From positions 1 through 19,383 of the forward strand of contig DASWHD010000010.1 in the NCBI GenBank assembly GCA_036393335.1: a stretch of 19,383 nt of DNA, written 5' to 3'. The notes below the pieces were generated by a model. The model was not told the origin of the DNA. It saw only the letters and a program-made list of their open reading frames with translations, and did not search any database. The stretch is from DASWHD01 sp036393335. Its GTDB lineage: Bacteria > CG2-30-53-67 > CG2-30-70-394. Position 1 is the first letter of the stretch; each line of letters begins with the position of its first letter. Position numbers and translations under genes: made by a program. Of this stretch, positions 7,705-15,488 are shown piece after piece.

Positions 7705-8058
7705 ATGAAGCAACTCACGGGACGCACCCGGCGTGCCGCGCGGGTGCGGAAAAAGATCACCGGTGGTCCGGAGCGGCCACGGCTATCGGTCTTCCGCAGC
7801 AACAAGCACATCTACGCCCAGGTGGTGGACGACGTCGCGGGGCATACCCTGGTGGCTGCGTCGACGGTCGACAAGCAGATCGCGGTGACCGGCGCCACGG
7901 GCAACAAGGCCGCCGCCGCCGCGGTGGGCACGCTGGTGGCGCAACGCGCGCTGGAGAAGGGAATCTCTGCGGTGGTGTTCGATCGCGGCGGGTACAAGTA
8001 CTGCGGTCGGGTGGCCTCGCTGGCCGATGCGGCACGCGCAGCGGGATTGCAGTTCTGA
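7705..8058 (+). CDS. rplR: 50S ribosomal protein L18
   Basis: The 117-aa product is L18, which binds 5S rRNA with L5 and L25. It has RLSVFRSNKHIYAQVVDD in the middle and the C-terminal VVFDRGGYKYCGRVASLADAAR region, typical of the family. It lies between rplF and rpsE as expected. The gap after it (80 nt) is the largest inside the spc part and holds two small inverted repeats. Confidence 0.96.
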   Translation: MKQLTGRTRRAARVRKKITGGPERPRLSVFRSNKHIYAQVVDDVAGHTLVAASTVDKQIAVTGATGNKAAAAAVGTLVAQRALEKGISAVVFDRGGYKYCGRVASLADAARAAGLQF

Positions 8059-8059
8059 G

Positions 8060-8121
8060 CGGCCGGCGCTGCTCGGCCGATGGGTTCGTCGATCGGAGTC
8101 AACGTCGCATTTGACGTCGCA
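8060..8121 (+). other. Two small inverted repeats in the rplR-rpsE gap
   Basis: The 80-nt gap holds CGGCCG at 8060-8065 and again at 8074-8079 (self-complementary, loop of 8 nt), then GTCAA at 8098-8102 pairing with TTGAC at 8111-8115. CGTCGCA occurs twice, at 8103-8109 and 8115-8121. These lie just before the rpsE ribosome-binding site (AAGGAG, 8128-8133). A role in regulation is only a possibility; such short stems occur by chance in GC-rich DNA. Confidence 0.3.
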
Positions 8122-8138
8122 CAGGCAAAGGAGTCGTG

Positions 8139-8648
8139 GTGGCAAGAGAGATCGAGCGCGGAGTGAAGGAAGGAGAGCTGGCCGAGACGGTCATCTCCAT
8201 CAACCGCTGCGCCAAGGTCGTGAAGGGTGGTCGGCGGTTCAGCTTCTCGGCCCTGGTGGTGGTGGGTGACGGCCACGGCCGCGTCGGGCTCGGCAAGGGG
8301 AAGGCCAAGGAAGTGCCGGAGGCGGTGCGCAAGGCGGTCGAGGAGGCGAAACGCAACCTGGTGACCGTGCCCCTGGAGGCGACCACGATTCCCCACACGG
8401 TGTTGGGCCATCACGGTGCGGGGCGTGTCTTCATGCGTCCGGCCGGGCCCGGTACGGGCGTGATTGCCGGCGGCGCGGTGCGCGCGATCCTCGAGGCCGT
8501 TGGCATCCACGACGTGTTGACCAAATCCATCGGCTCCAGGAATCCGCACAATTCGGCACGGGCGACCATCGACGGCCTGCGCAATCTGCGTTCCGCGGAG
8601 ATGGTCGCCGGCCTGCGCGGCCAGGATGTGGCACAACTCCGGGACTAA
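8139..8648 (+). CDS. rpsE: 30S ribosomal protein S5
   Basis: From the GTG at 8139 the product is 169 aa. S5 helps form the mRNA entry site and decoding fidelity. The N-terminal dsRNA-binding-like domain contains RCAKVVKGGRRFSFSALVVVGD, the loop where spectinomycin resistance changes occur in E. coli, and the second domain has GAGRVFMRPAGPGTGVIAGG. Two GTG codons are adjacent (8136 and 8139); AAGGAG at 8128-8133 gives better spacing (5 nt) for the second. Confidence 0.96.
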   Translation: MAREIERGVKEGELAETVISINRCAKVVKGGRRFSFSALVVVGDGHGRVGLGKGKAKEVPEAVRKAVEEAKRNLVTVPLEATTIPHTVLGHHGAGRVFMRPAGPGTGVIAGGAVRAILEAVGIHDVLTKSIGSRNPHNSARATIDGLRNLRSAEMVAGLRGQDVAQLRD

Positions 8649-8672
8649 CGGCGCGACCGATCGGAGAGGACG

Positions 8673-8852
8673 ATGGCGAAATTGCGGATCACCCAAGTGC
8701 GTAGTGGCATCGGCCACCCGCGGACCCAACGTCAGGTCCTGCAAGGTCTGGGGCTGCGGCGCCTGCACCAGACCGTGGAACGGCCGGATACCCCCGAGAT
8801 CCGCGGCATGGTTCGTAGGGTCAGCCATCTGCTGCGGGTGGAACAAGGTTAA
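8673..8852 (+). CDS. rpmD: 50S ribosomal protein L30
   Basis: This 59-aa gene runs from ATG 8673 to TAA 8850-8852. The product begins MAKLRITQVRSGIGHP and continues with QRQVLQGLGLRRLHQTVERPD and IRGMVRRVSHLLRVE, the standard L30 pattern of a strand, a helix with GLGLRR, and the closing MV.RV.HL segment. GGAGAGGA at 8663-8670 supplies the ribosome-binding site. Position between rpsE and rplO confirms the call. Confidence 0.96.
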   Translation: MAKLRITQVRSGIGHPRTQRQVLQGLGLRRLHQTVERPDTPEIRGMVRRVSHLLRVEQG

Positions 8853-8872
8853 TCACCGCTGGAGAGGACGCT

Positions 8873-9313
8873 ATGCAGTTACACGAGATTCGGCCGCCGA
8901 GCGGTGCGACCCATCCACGGAAGCGTGTCGGGCGCGGCGAGGCCTCCGGCCACGGCAAGACCTCGGGCAAGGGCCACAAGGGTCAGAAGGCCCGCTCTGG
9001 CGGCGGCAAAGGCAGCCACTTCGAGGGCGGTCAGATGCCCCTCTACCGCCGTTTGCCGAAGCGCGGCTTCCACAACCCGTTTCGCAAGCAGTACGCCGTG
9101 GTCAACCTGAAGGACCTGGCGCGGTTTCCCGACGTCACCGACTTCACCCCGGAGGTGCTGGCCGAGCTTGGCCTGGTGAAGGGACCGTGTGACGGCATCA
9201 AGATCCTCGCCCAGGGTGAGGTGGACCGCCGCATCACCGTGCGTGCCCACAAGTTCAGTGCCCAGGCCGCGGAGAAGCTCCGCGCCGCCGGCGGCGCCGC
9301 CGAGGTCATCTAG
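8873..9313 (+). CDS. rplO: 50S ribosomal protein L15
   Basis: The 146-aa product is L15, a late assembly protein of the 50S subunit with a long basic N-terminal extension. Marks are RKRVGRGEASGHGKTSGKGHKG, GGQMPLYRRLPKRGF and the C-terminal hydrophobic domain with HKFSAQAAEKLRAAGG. Its TAG stop (9311-9313) is directly followed by the TTG start of secY, so the two are probably translationally coupled. Confidence 0.97.
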   Translation: MQLHEIRPPSGATHPRKRVGRGEASGHGKTSGKGHKGQKARSGGGKGSHFEGGQMPLYRRLPKRGFHNPFRKQYAVVNLKDLARFPDVTDFTPEVLAELGLVKGPCDGIKILAQGEVDRRITVRAHKFSAQAAEKLRAAGGAAEVI

Positions 9314-10630
9314 TTGTTCGAGAAGCTGGCCAACCTCTTCCGGATCCCGGAGCTGCGGCGGCGGATCTTGTTCACCGCCTTGATGCTCGCGGTCTACCGG
9401 ATCGGCGGACACGTGCCGACGCCCGGCATCGATGCGCAGGCCCTGGCGGGGTTCTTCGAGGCGCAGAAGGGGTCGATTCTCGACTTCTTCGACATGTTCT
9501 CCGGGGGCGCGCTGCAGCGCATGACGGTCTTTTCCCTGGGGATCATGCCGTACATCTCCGCGTCGATCATCCTGCAGCTCATGGCCGCGGTGGTGCCGTA
9601 TCTCGAGCAGCTCAAGAAGCAAGGCGGCGCCGGGCAGCGGAAGATTACCCAATACACGCGCTACGGCACGGTGCTATTGGCGGGCATCCAGGGCATGGGC
9701 ATCGCCTTCGGTCTGGAATCGATGACCAGTCCGACTGGCGCCCTCGTCATCCCGCATCCCGGGTGGCCGTTCCGGTTGCTGGTCCTGGTGACCCTGGTCG
9801 CCGGCACGGCGTTCATCATGTGGCTGGGTGAGCAGATTACCGAGCACGGCGTAGGCAACGGCATCTCCCTGATCATCTTCGCCGGCATCGTCGCCAATCT
9901 GATCCCGGCGGGGATCAACACCAGCCGCCTCCTGCAGTCGGGCAGCATGAGCATCTTCGTCGCGGCGGTGATCGCGGCGATGATGGCGGTAGTGATCGGG
10001 CTCGTCATCTACCTCGAGACGTCGTTCCGCAAGATCCCGGTCCACTACGCCAAGCGCAACGTCGGGGCACGCACCTATGGTGGCCAGTCCACGCACATCC
10101 CGTTGAAGATCAACACCTCCGGCGTGATCCCGCCGATCTTTGCCAGCTCGATCATGCTGTTCCCCACCACCATCGCCCAGTTCGTACAGACCGAGCAGTT
10201 GCCCTGGTTACAGGCCATCCTCGATTCGTTGAACCCGGGCGGAGTGTTCTACAACCTGGTCTACGTTGCCCTGATCCTTTTCTTTGCCTTCTTCTACACT
10301 GCGATCACTTTCAACCCGGCGGATTTGGCGGACAACATGAAGAAGCACGGCGGTTTCATCCCGGGCATACGCCCCGGGGCGAAGACCGCGGAGTTCGTCG
10401 ACTTCGTGTTGACTCGGATTACCTTTGCGGGTGCCTTGTACCTGGCGGCGGTGTGCGTCCTGCCAACGATCCTGATTAGCACGCTGAATGTTCCGTTCTT
10501 CTTTGGTGGCACTGCACTGCTGATTGTCGTGGGTGTAGGGCTGGATACGGTGCAGCAGGTCGAGTCGCACCTGCTGCAACACAACTACGATGGCTTCCTC
10601 AAGAAGGGGGCGATCCGCGGGAGACGATGA
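9314..10630 (+). CDS. secY: Preprotein translocase subunit SecY
   Basis: The 438-aa product is the channel of the SecYEG translocon in the inner membrane, with about ten transmembrane segments. It starts at TTG with GAGG at 9302-9305 eight nt upstream; the N-terminus FEKLANLFRIPELRRRILFT is as expected. SecY signature 1 is GIMPYISASIILQL (76-89), signature 2 lies at about 171-190 (LGEQITEHGVGNGIS), and the cytosolic loop with GFIPGIRPG (347-355) contacts SecA and the ribosome. The plug helix region around residues 60-75 is present. It overlaps adk by 4 nt if adk starts at 10627. Confidence 0.97.
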   Translation: MFEKLANLFRIPELRRRILFTALMLAVYRIGGHVPTPGIDAQALAGFFEAQKGSILDFFDMFSGGALQRMTVFSLGIMPYISASIILQLMAAVVPYLEQLKKQGGAGQRKITQYTRYGTVLLAGIQGMGIAFGLESMTSPTGALVIPHPGWPFRLLVLVTLVAGTAFIMWLGEQITEHGVGNGISLIIFAGIVANLIPAGINTSRLLQSGSMSIFVAAVIAAMMAVVIGLVIYLETSFRKIPVHYAKRNVGARTYGGQSTHIPLKINTSGVIPPIFASSIMLFPTTIAQFVQTEQLPWLQAILDSLNPGGVFYNLVYVALILFFAFFYTAITFNPADLADNMKKHGGFIPGIRPGAKTAEFVDFVLTRITFAGALYLAAVCVLPTILISTLNVPFFFGGTALLIVVGVGLDTVQQVESHLLQHNYDGFLKKGAIRGRR

Positions 10631-11271
10631 TGCGTTTGGTTTTCATGGGCCCCCCAGGGGCAGGCAAAGGCACCCAGGCACGGCAGATTTGCGAGGAGCT
10701 CGGCATTCCCCAGGTCTCGACCGGAGACATTCTGCGTGCCGCGGTTAAGAATGGCACGCCCATGGGCCGGGAGGCGAAGAAGCACATGGAGGCCGGCGGT
10801 TTGGTGCCCGACGCGGTGGTGATCGGCATTATCCGGGACCGTGTCCAAGAGCCGGATGCGGCGAACGGTTACCTCCTCGACGGCTTCCCGCGGACCGTGG
10901 CCCAGGCCGAGGCGCTGGACGAGCTCCTTGCCAAGTTGGGCAACGGCCTCGACCGGGTGATCGATCTGGCCGTTCCCGACGCGGAGTTGATCGCCCGTCT
11001 CACCGGCCGGCGCACCTGTCCGGCGTGCGGCTGGGGTTGCCACGTCATGTTCGCGCCGCCGGCCAAGGACGGGGTATGCGACAAGTGCGGTGGCCAGCTG
11101 GTCCAGCGCGCCGACGACTCGGAGGCGACCGCCCGCCAGCGCCTCCACACCTACCACGCCCAGACGGCGCCGCTGCTCGATTACTATAAACAACGGGATG
11201 GCTTCCGCTCCGTCGTCGGGGTCGGTACCATGGCCGACGTTTACCAGCGGCTCCAGGAGGCGCTGGCCTAG
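10630..11271 (+). CDS. adk: Adenylate kinase, zinc-lid type
   Basis: The 213-aa enzyme converts ATP and AMP into two ADP in the cytosol. It has the P-loop GPPGAGKGT (7-15), the AMP-binding STGDILR (30-36), GYLLDGFPRT (80-89) and a long lid with Cys130, Cys133, Cys150 and Cys153 as a predicted structural zinc site (CPACG and CDKCG), absent from E. coli Adk. Adjacent ATGs occur at 10627 and 10630; GGGAG at 10619-10623 fits the second slightly better. The place after secY is the ancestral order, kept in Firmicutes and several Gram-negative phyla but not in Enterobacteria. Confidence 0.96.
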   Translation: MRLVFMGPPGAGKGTQARQICEELGIPQVSTGDILRAAVKNGTPMGREAKKHMEAGGLVPDAVVIGIIRDRVQEPDAANGYLLDGFPRTVAQAEALDELLAKLGNGLDRVIDLAVPDAELIARLTGRRTCPACGWGCHVMFAPPAKDGVCDKCGGQLVQRADDSEATARQRLHTYHAQTAPLLDYYKQRDGFRSVVGVGTMADVYQRLQEALA

Positions 11272-11369
11272 AGCATGTTTGGCAACATATTGTGACACTT
11301 TCGCCCTCCCGCCGGAGTGGTGCCGTTCAATTCTCGATGGTACGGGCCGGCGGCAGAGGTAGTTTCTGG

Positions 11370-12122
11370 GTGATTACTCTCAAGACACAGGCAGAGATCG
11401 AGATCATGTACCGTGCCGGGCAGATCGTCGCCGAGACCCTCGCCAGGGTGGCGGAGGAGATTACGCCTGGGGTGCGGACCCGCGATCTGGATTGGCTGGC
11501 GGAGGAACGGATCCGTAAGACGGGGGCCACGCCAGCCTTCAAGGGATATCAAGGCTTTCCCTACACCCTGTGCGTCTCGATCAACGAACAGGTGGTGCAC
11601 GGTTTCCCTTCCGAGCGGCGGTTGGAGGAGGGTGACCTGGTCTCCATCGACTGCGGCGCCATCGTCGACGGCTACTACAGCGACGCCGCCGAGACCTACC
11701 GGGTGGGCACCGTGTCTGTGGCCGCGGCCGCCCTCATGGAGACCACCGAGGAATGCCTGCGCCGGGCCATCGAGCAGATGCGCGTGGGGAACCGCTTGCA
11801 GGACATCGGCTATACGGTCCAAACCCTGGCAGAGTCCAAGGGGTATAGCGTGGTGAAGGATTTCGTGGGCCACGGCATCGGTCGCGCGCTGCACGAGGAG
11901 CCGCAGGTCCCCAACTGGGGCAAGCCCAATCGCGGGTTGCGGCTGAAGCCCGGCATGGTGCTGGCGGTGGAGCCGATGGTGAATGCGGGGGGCGAGGCGG
12001 TGCGGGTGCTGGAGGACAACTGGACGGCGGTCACCTGCGACAACTCCCTCTCGGCCCACTATGAGCACAGCATCGCCATCACCGACAATGGTCCACGCGT
12101 GCTGACGCGGCTCGCGGCGTAG
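11370..12122 (+). CDS. map: Methionine aminopeptidase, type I
   Basis: The 250-aa metalloenzyme removes the initiator Met from nascent proteins. The five metal ligands of the pita-bread fold are present: Asp94 (VSIDCG), Asp105 (YYSDAAE), His168 (VGHGIG), Glu201 (AVEPM) and Glu232 (YEHS); substrate-side His77 and His175 are also seen. I choose the GTG at 11370 (reads ITLKTQAEIEIM), with AGAGG at 11355-11359. An open frame extends upstream to 11292, and an ATG at 11337 exists, but the extra residues are unlike the family and have no good ribosome-binding site. It lacks an N-terminal SH3-binding zinc extension. infA starts 3 nt later. Confidence 0.95.
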   Translation: MITLKTQAEIEIMYRAGQIVAETLARVAEEITPGVRTRDLDWLAEERIRKTGATPAFKGYQGFPYTLCVSINEQVVHGFPSERRLEEGDLVSIDCGAIVDGYYSDAAETYRVGTVSVAAAALMETTEECLRRAIEQMRVGNRLQDIGYTVQTLAESKGYSVVKDFVGHGIGRALHEEPQVPNWGKPNRGLRLKPGMVLAVEPMVNAGGEAVRVLEDNWTAVTCDNSLSAHYEHSIAITDNGPRVLTRLAA

Positions 12123-12125
12123 TTT

Positions 12126-12344
12126 ATGGCAAAAGAAAAGACACTCCAGGTCGAGGGCAAGGTGGTGGAGCCGTTGCCCAACGCGATGTTCTCCGTCGAA
12201 CTGGATAACGGCCACCGAGTGTTGGCGCACATCTCAGGCAAGATGCGCATGCACTACATCAAGATCTTGCCCGGCGATCGGGTGCGGATCGAGCTTTCCC
12301 CGTACGACCTTACCCGGGGACGCATTACTTATCGCCACCGTTGA
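12126..12344 (+). CDS. infA: Translation initiation factor IF-1
   Basis: The 72-aa product is IF-1, which blocks the A site during initiation. It has a single S1-like OB fold, with LQVEGKVVEPLPNAMFSVEL, GHRVLAHISGKMRMHYIKIL and the closing SPYDLTRGRITYRHR. Length is exactly that of most bacterial IF-1 proteins. It is located between map and rpmJ, as in Firmicutes and other bacteria with the ancestral order. Confidence 0.97.
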   Translation: MAKEKTLQVEGKVVEPLPNAMFSVELDNGHRVLAHISGKMRMHYIKILPGDRVRIELSPYDLTRGRITYRHR

Positions 12345-12367
12345 GGTGGGCGGTGGAGCGAACAACC

Positions 12368-12481
12368 ATGAAAGTCAGGGCGTCGGTGAAGCCAATTTGT
12401 GAGAAGTGCAAGGTGGTGAAGCGCAAGGGTGTGGTCCGTGTCATCTGTGAGAACCCGCGCCACAAGCAGCGCCAGGGCTGA
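12368..12481 (+). CDS. rpmJ: 50S ribosomal protein L36, zinc-binding form
   Basis: This 37-aa gene runs from ATG 12368 to TGA 12479-12481. The product starts MKVRASVKPICEKCKVVKRK and ends with NPRHKQRQG. Cys11, Cys14, Cys27 and His32 are the zinc ligands of the C+ type of L36, a late assembly protein of the 50S subunit. GGAG at 12355-12358 lies 9 nt upstream. It is between infA and rpsM, as expected. Confidence 0.96.
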   Translation: MKVRASVKPICEKCKVVKRKGVVRVICENPRHKQRQG

Positions 12482-12523
12482 ACAGACGCCTGCCGATTAC
12501 CTTGAGTCCAAAGGGAGAGTGAT

Positions 12524-12883
12524 GTGGCTCGTATTGCTGGAGTAGAGGTGCCGTCGGACAAGCCGGTCGAGATCGCCTTGACCTATATCTATGGCATCGG
12601 GCGGTCGACGTCGCAAAAGATCCTCCTCCAGGCGGGGTTGACACCTGGTGTGCGGGTCAAGGACATGACCGAGGAAGAGCTGGGCAAGATTCGCCAGCTC
12701 ATCGATCAGTCCTATACGGTGGAGGGTGAGCTGCGCAAGAACGTGCAGCTCGACATCAAGCGCCTGATGGATCTCGGCAACTACCGCGGCTTGCGCCACC
12801 GCCGCGGCCTGCCGGTGCGCGGCCAGCGCACCAAGACCAACGCCCGCACCCGCAAGGGTCCACGGCGCGGAATTCGCAAGTAA
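12524..12883 (+). CDS. rpsM: 30S ribosomal protein S13
   Basis: The 119-aa product begins at GTG 12524 (ARIAGVEVPSDK). S13 lies in the 30S head and contacts P-site tRNA and the 50S bridge. Helix-two-turn-helix region YIYGIGRSTSQKIL and the C-terminal RGLRHRRGLPVRGQRTKTNA with RKGPRRG are diagnostic. An ATG at 12522 is out of frame and is not the start. AAGGGAGAG at 12511-12519 gives the ribosome-binding site. Confidence 0.97.
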   Translation: MARIAGVEVPSDKPVEIALTYIYGIGRSTSQKILLQAGLTPGVRVKDMTEEELGKIRQLIDQSYTVEGELRKNVQLDIKRLMDLGNYRGLRHRRGLPVRGQRTKTNARTRKGPRRGIRK

Positions 12884-12922
12884 CGATCCTGTCAACCACC
12901 GACAAGAGTTTGGGGAGCTTCG

Positions 12923-13312
12923 ATGGCCGGTCCGACCAAGGTAAGAAAGAAGAAAGAGAAGAAGAGCGTGCCGATGGGGGTGGTGCACATCAAGGCCACC
13001 TTCAACAACACGATCGTCACCATCACCGACCTCACCGGCGATGTCGTGGCGTGGGCGTCGTCCGGGGGTCAGGGCTTTCGCGGCTCGCGCAAGAGCACCC
13101 CGTACGCCGCTCAAACGGCGGTGCGCGAGGCGGTACGTAAGGCGCGAGAGCAGGGCATGCACACGGTCGAGGTCCTGGTGAAGGGACCCGGCGTGGGTCG
13201 CGAGGCGGCGATCCGTGCGATCGGCGCGGCGGGTCTCAAGGTCACGCTGATCAAGGATGTGACCCCGATTCCCCACAACGGCTGCCGTCCTTCCAAGCGG
13301 CGCCGGATCTAA
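12923..13312 (+). CDS. rpsK: 30S ribosomal protein S11
   Basis: The 129-aa product is S11, in the 30S platform by the E site. It has HIKATFNNTIVTITD, WASSGGQGFRGSRKSTPYAAQ and the C-terminal DVTPIPHNGCRPSKRRRI. The Asn119-Gly120 pair that forms isoaspartate in E. coli S11 is kept. The serine at 124, where RPPK is nearly universal, is a small oddity. GGGGAG at 12912-12917 precedes the ATG. Confidence 0.97.
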   Translation: MAGPTKVRKKKEKKSVPMGVVHIKATFNNTIVTITDLTGDVVAWASSGGQGFRGSRKSTPYAAQTAVREAVRKAREQGMHTVEVLVKGPGVGREAAIRAIGAAGLKVTLIKDVTPIPHNGCRPSKRRRI

Positions 13313-13348
13313 TCAACAAACATTCCCAAGAGACATCCGGAGGCATAC

Positions 13349-13978
13349 TTGGCCCGTTACACCGATCCCGTTTGCCGCCTCTGCCGGCGAGAAGGTGAAA
13401 AGCTCTTCCTCAAGGGGGAGCGCTGCTTCAAGGACAAATGCGCCATCGAGCGTCGTGGCTATCCGCCGGGCCAGCACGGCCAGCGACGCCGGATGAAGAT
13501 GAGCAACTATGCGCAGCAGCTACGGGAAAAGCAGAAGGTCCGGCGGATCTACGGGATTCTCGAGAAGCAGTTCCGTGGCTACTTCGAGAAGGCGGAGAGG
13601 ATGCGCGGCGTGACCGGCGAAAACCTGCTGTCGTTGCTGGAGCGGCGCCTCGACAACGTGGTATACCGGCTCAGCTTTGTTGCCTCGCGCACGGAGGGAC
13701 GGCAGCTCGTCCGGCACGGCCACGTTCGGGTCAACGGCAAGAAGGTCAACATTCCGTCGTACCTGGTGAAGCCTGGCGATCAGATCACCCTGCGCGAGCG
13801 CAGCAAGAGCCACCCGCGAGTGGTGGAGAACTTCGCCGCCGTCGACCGCCGCGGCGTGCCAGAGTGGCTCGACGTGGTCAAGAAGGACACCGCCGGGGTG
13901 GTCCGCTCCTTCCCGCTCCGGGAGCACCTCAATCTCGACGTCCAAGAGCAACTCATCGTCGAGCTCTATTCGCGCTAG
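13349..13978 (+). CDS. rpsD: 30S ribosomal protein S4, zinc-binding form
   Basis: The 209-aa product starts at TTG 13349 (ARYTDPVCRLCRREG) with GGAGG at 13339-13343 five nt upstream. S4 initiates 16S 5' domain assembly and, in E. coli and Bacillus, represses its own mRNA. Cys9, Cys12, Cys26 and Cys31 form the zinc site of the C+ type, missing in E. coli S4. The S4 RNA-binding domain covers about residues 98-162 (RLDNVVYRLSF, LVRHGHVRVNGKKVNIPSY). The tail QEQLIVELYSR is typical. Confidence 0.97.
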   Translation: MARYTDPVCRLCRREGEKLFLKGERCFKDKCAIERRGYPPGQHGQRRRMKMSNYAQQLREKQKVRRIYGILEKQFRGYFEKAERMRGVTGENLLSLLERRLDNVVYRLSFVASRTEGRQLVRHGHVRVNGKKVNIPSYLVKPGDQITLRERSKSHPRVVENFAAVDRRGVPEWLDVVKKDTAGVVRSFPLREHLNLDVQEQLIVELYSR

Positions 13979-14011
13979 GCACCGCCGATCTTCGTCTTTT
14001 TCGTTGGCTGT

Positions 14012-14044
14012 CCCCCGTCCGACTGGGACGGCACTGCTTGGGGG
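14012..14044 (+). other. Possible leader structure before rpoA
   Basis: In the 70-nt rpsD-rpoA gap, CCCCC at 14012-14016 can pair with GGGGG at 14040-14044, enclosing a smaller stem GTCC 14017-14020 with GGAC 14026-14029. The GGGGG is the only purine-rich tract before the rpoA ATG (14049), so the fold could hide the ribosome-binding site. It might adjust alpha synthesis relative to ribosomal proteins; this is inferred from base pairing only. Confidence 0.3.
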
Positions 14045-14048
14045 TAGC

Positions 14049-15071
<1,023 letters not shown>

Positions 15072-15098
15072 ACCCACGGCTGGTGGGGGAGCCTCGAC

Positions 15099-15488
15099 AT
15101 GAGACACAGGAAGACCTTTCGTAAACTGAACCGCACCTCGTCCCACCGCCGGGCGATGCTGCGCAACCTGGTGACCTCCCTGATCGAGCATGGCCGGGTG
15201 ACCACCACCGTGGCACGCACCAAGGAGCTCCGCTCGGTGGCGGATCGTATGGTGACCCTCGGCAAGCGTGGCGACCTCGCCGCGCGACGGCGCGCGCTGG
15301 CCTATGTCCGCAAGCGCGAGTGCGTGCACAAGCTGTTTGCGGAGATCGCTCCCGGTTTCGCCTCGCGGGCCGGTGGCTACACGCGCGTGCTGAAGGTCGG
15401 CCATCGGCATGGCGACAATGCGCCGCTGGCGATCATCGAGTTCGTGGAGCGCCAGACCGTGGCCCTGGCAGAGGCGAACGCCGAGTAA
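15099..15488 (+). CDS. rplQ: 50S ribosomal protein L17
   Basis: The 129-aa product is L17, near the tunnel exit on the 50S subunit. It begins MRHRKTFRKLNRTSSHRRAM and continues with LRNLVTSLIEHGRVTTTVARTK and AGGYTRVLKVGHRHGDNAPLAIIE. It is the last gene of the alpha block. GGGGGAG at 15085-15091 precedes the ATG. After its TAA there is no T-rich terminator but a run of GC-rich palindromes. Confidence 0.97.
   Translation: MRHRKTFRKLNRTSSHRRAMLRNLVTSLIEHGRVTTTVARTKELRSVADRMVTLGKRGDLAARRRALAYVRKRECVHKLFAEIAPGFASRAGGYTRVLKVGHRHGDNAPLAIIEFVERQTVALAEANAE

Noticed and set aside
11272..11369. Internal promoter or terminator in the adk-map gap
   Set aside because: Only a weak ATGTT/AACAT pairing at 11275-11288 is visible, with no well-spaced -35/-10 pair and no T tract.
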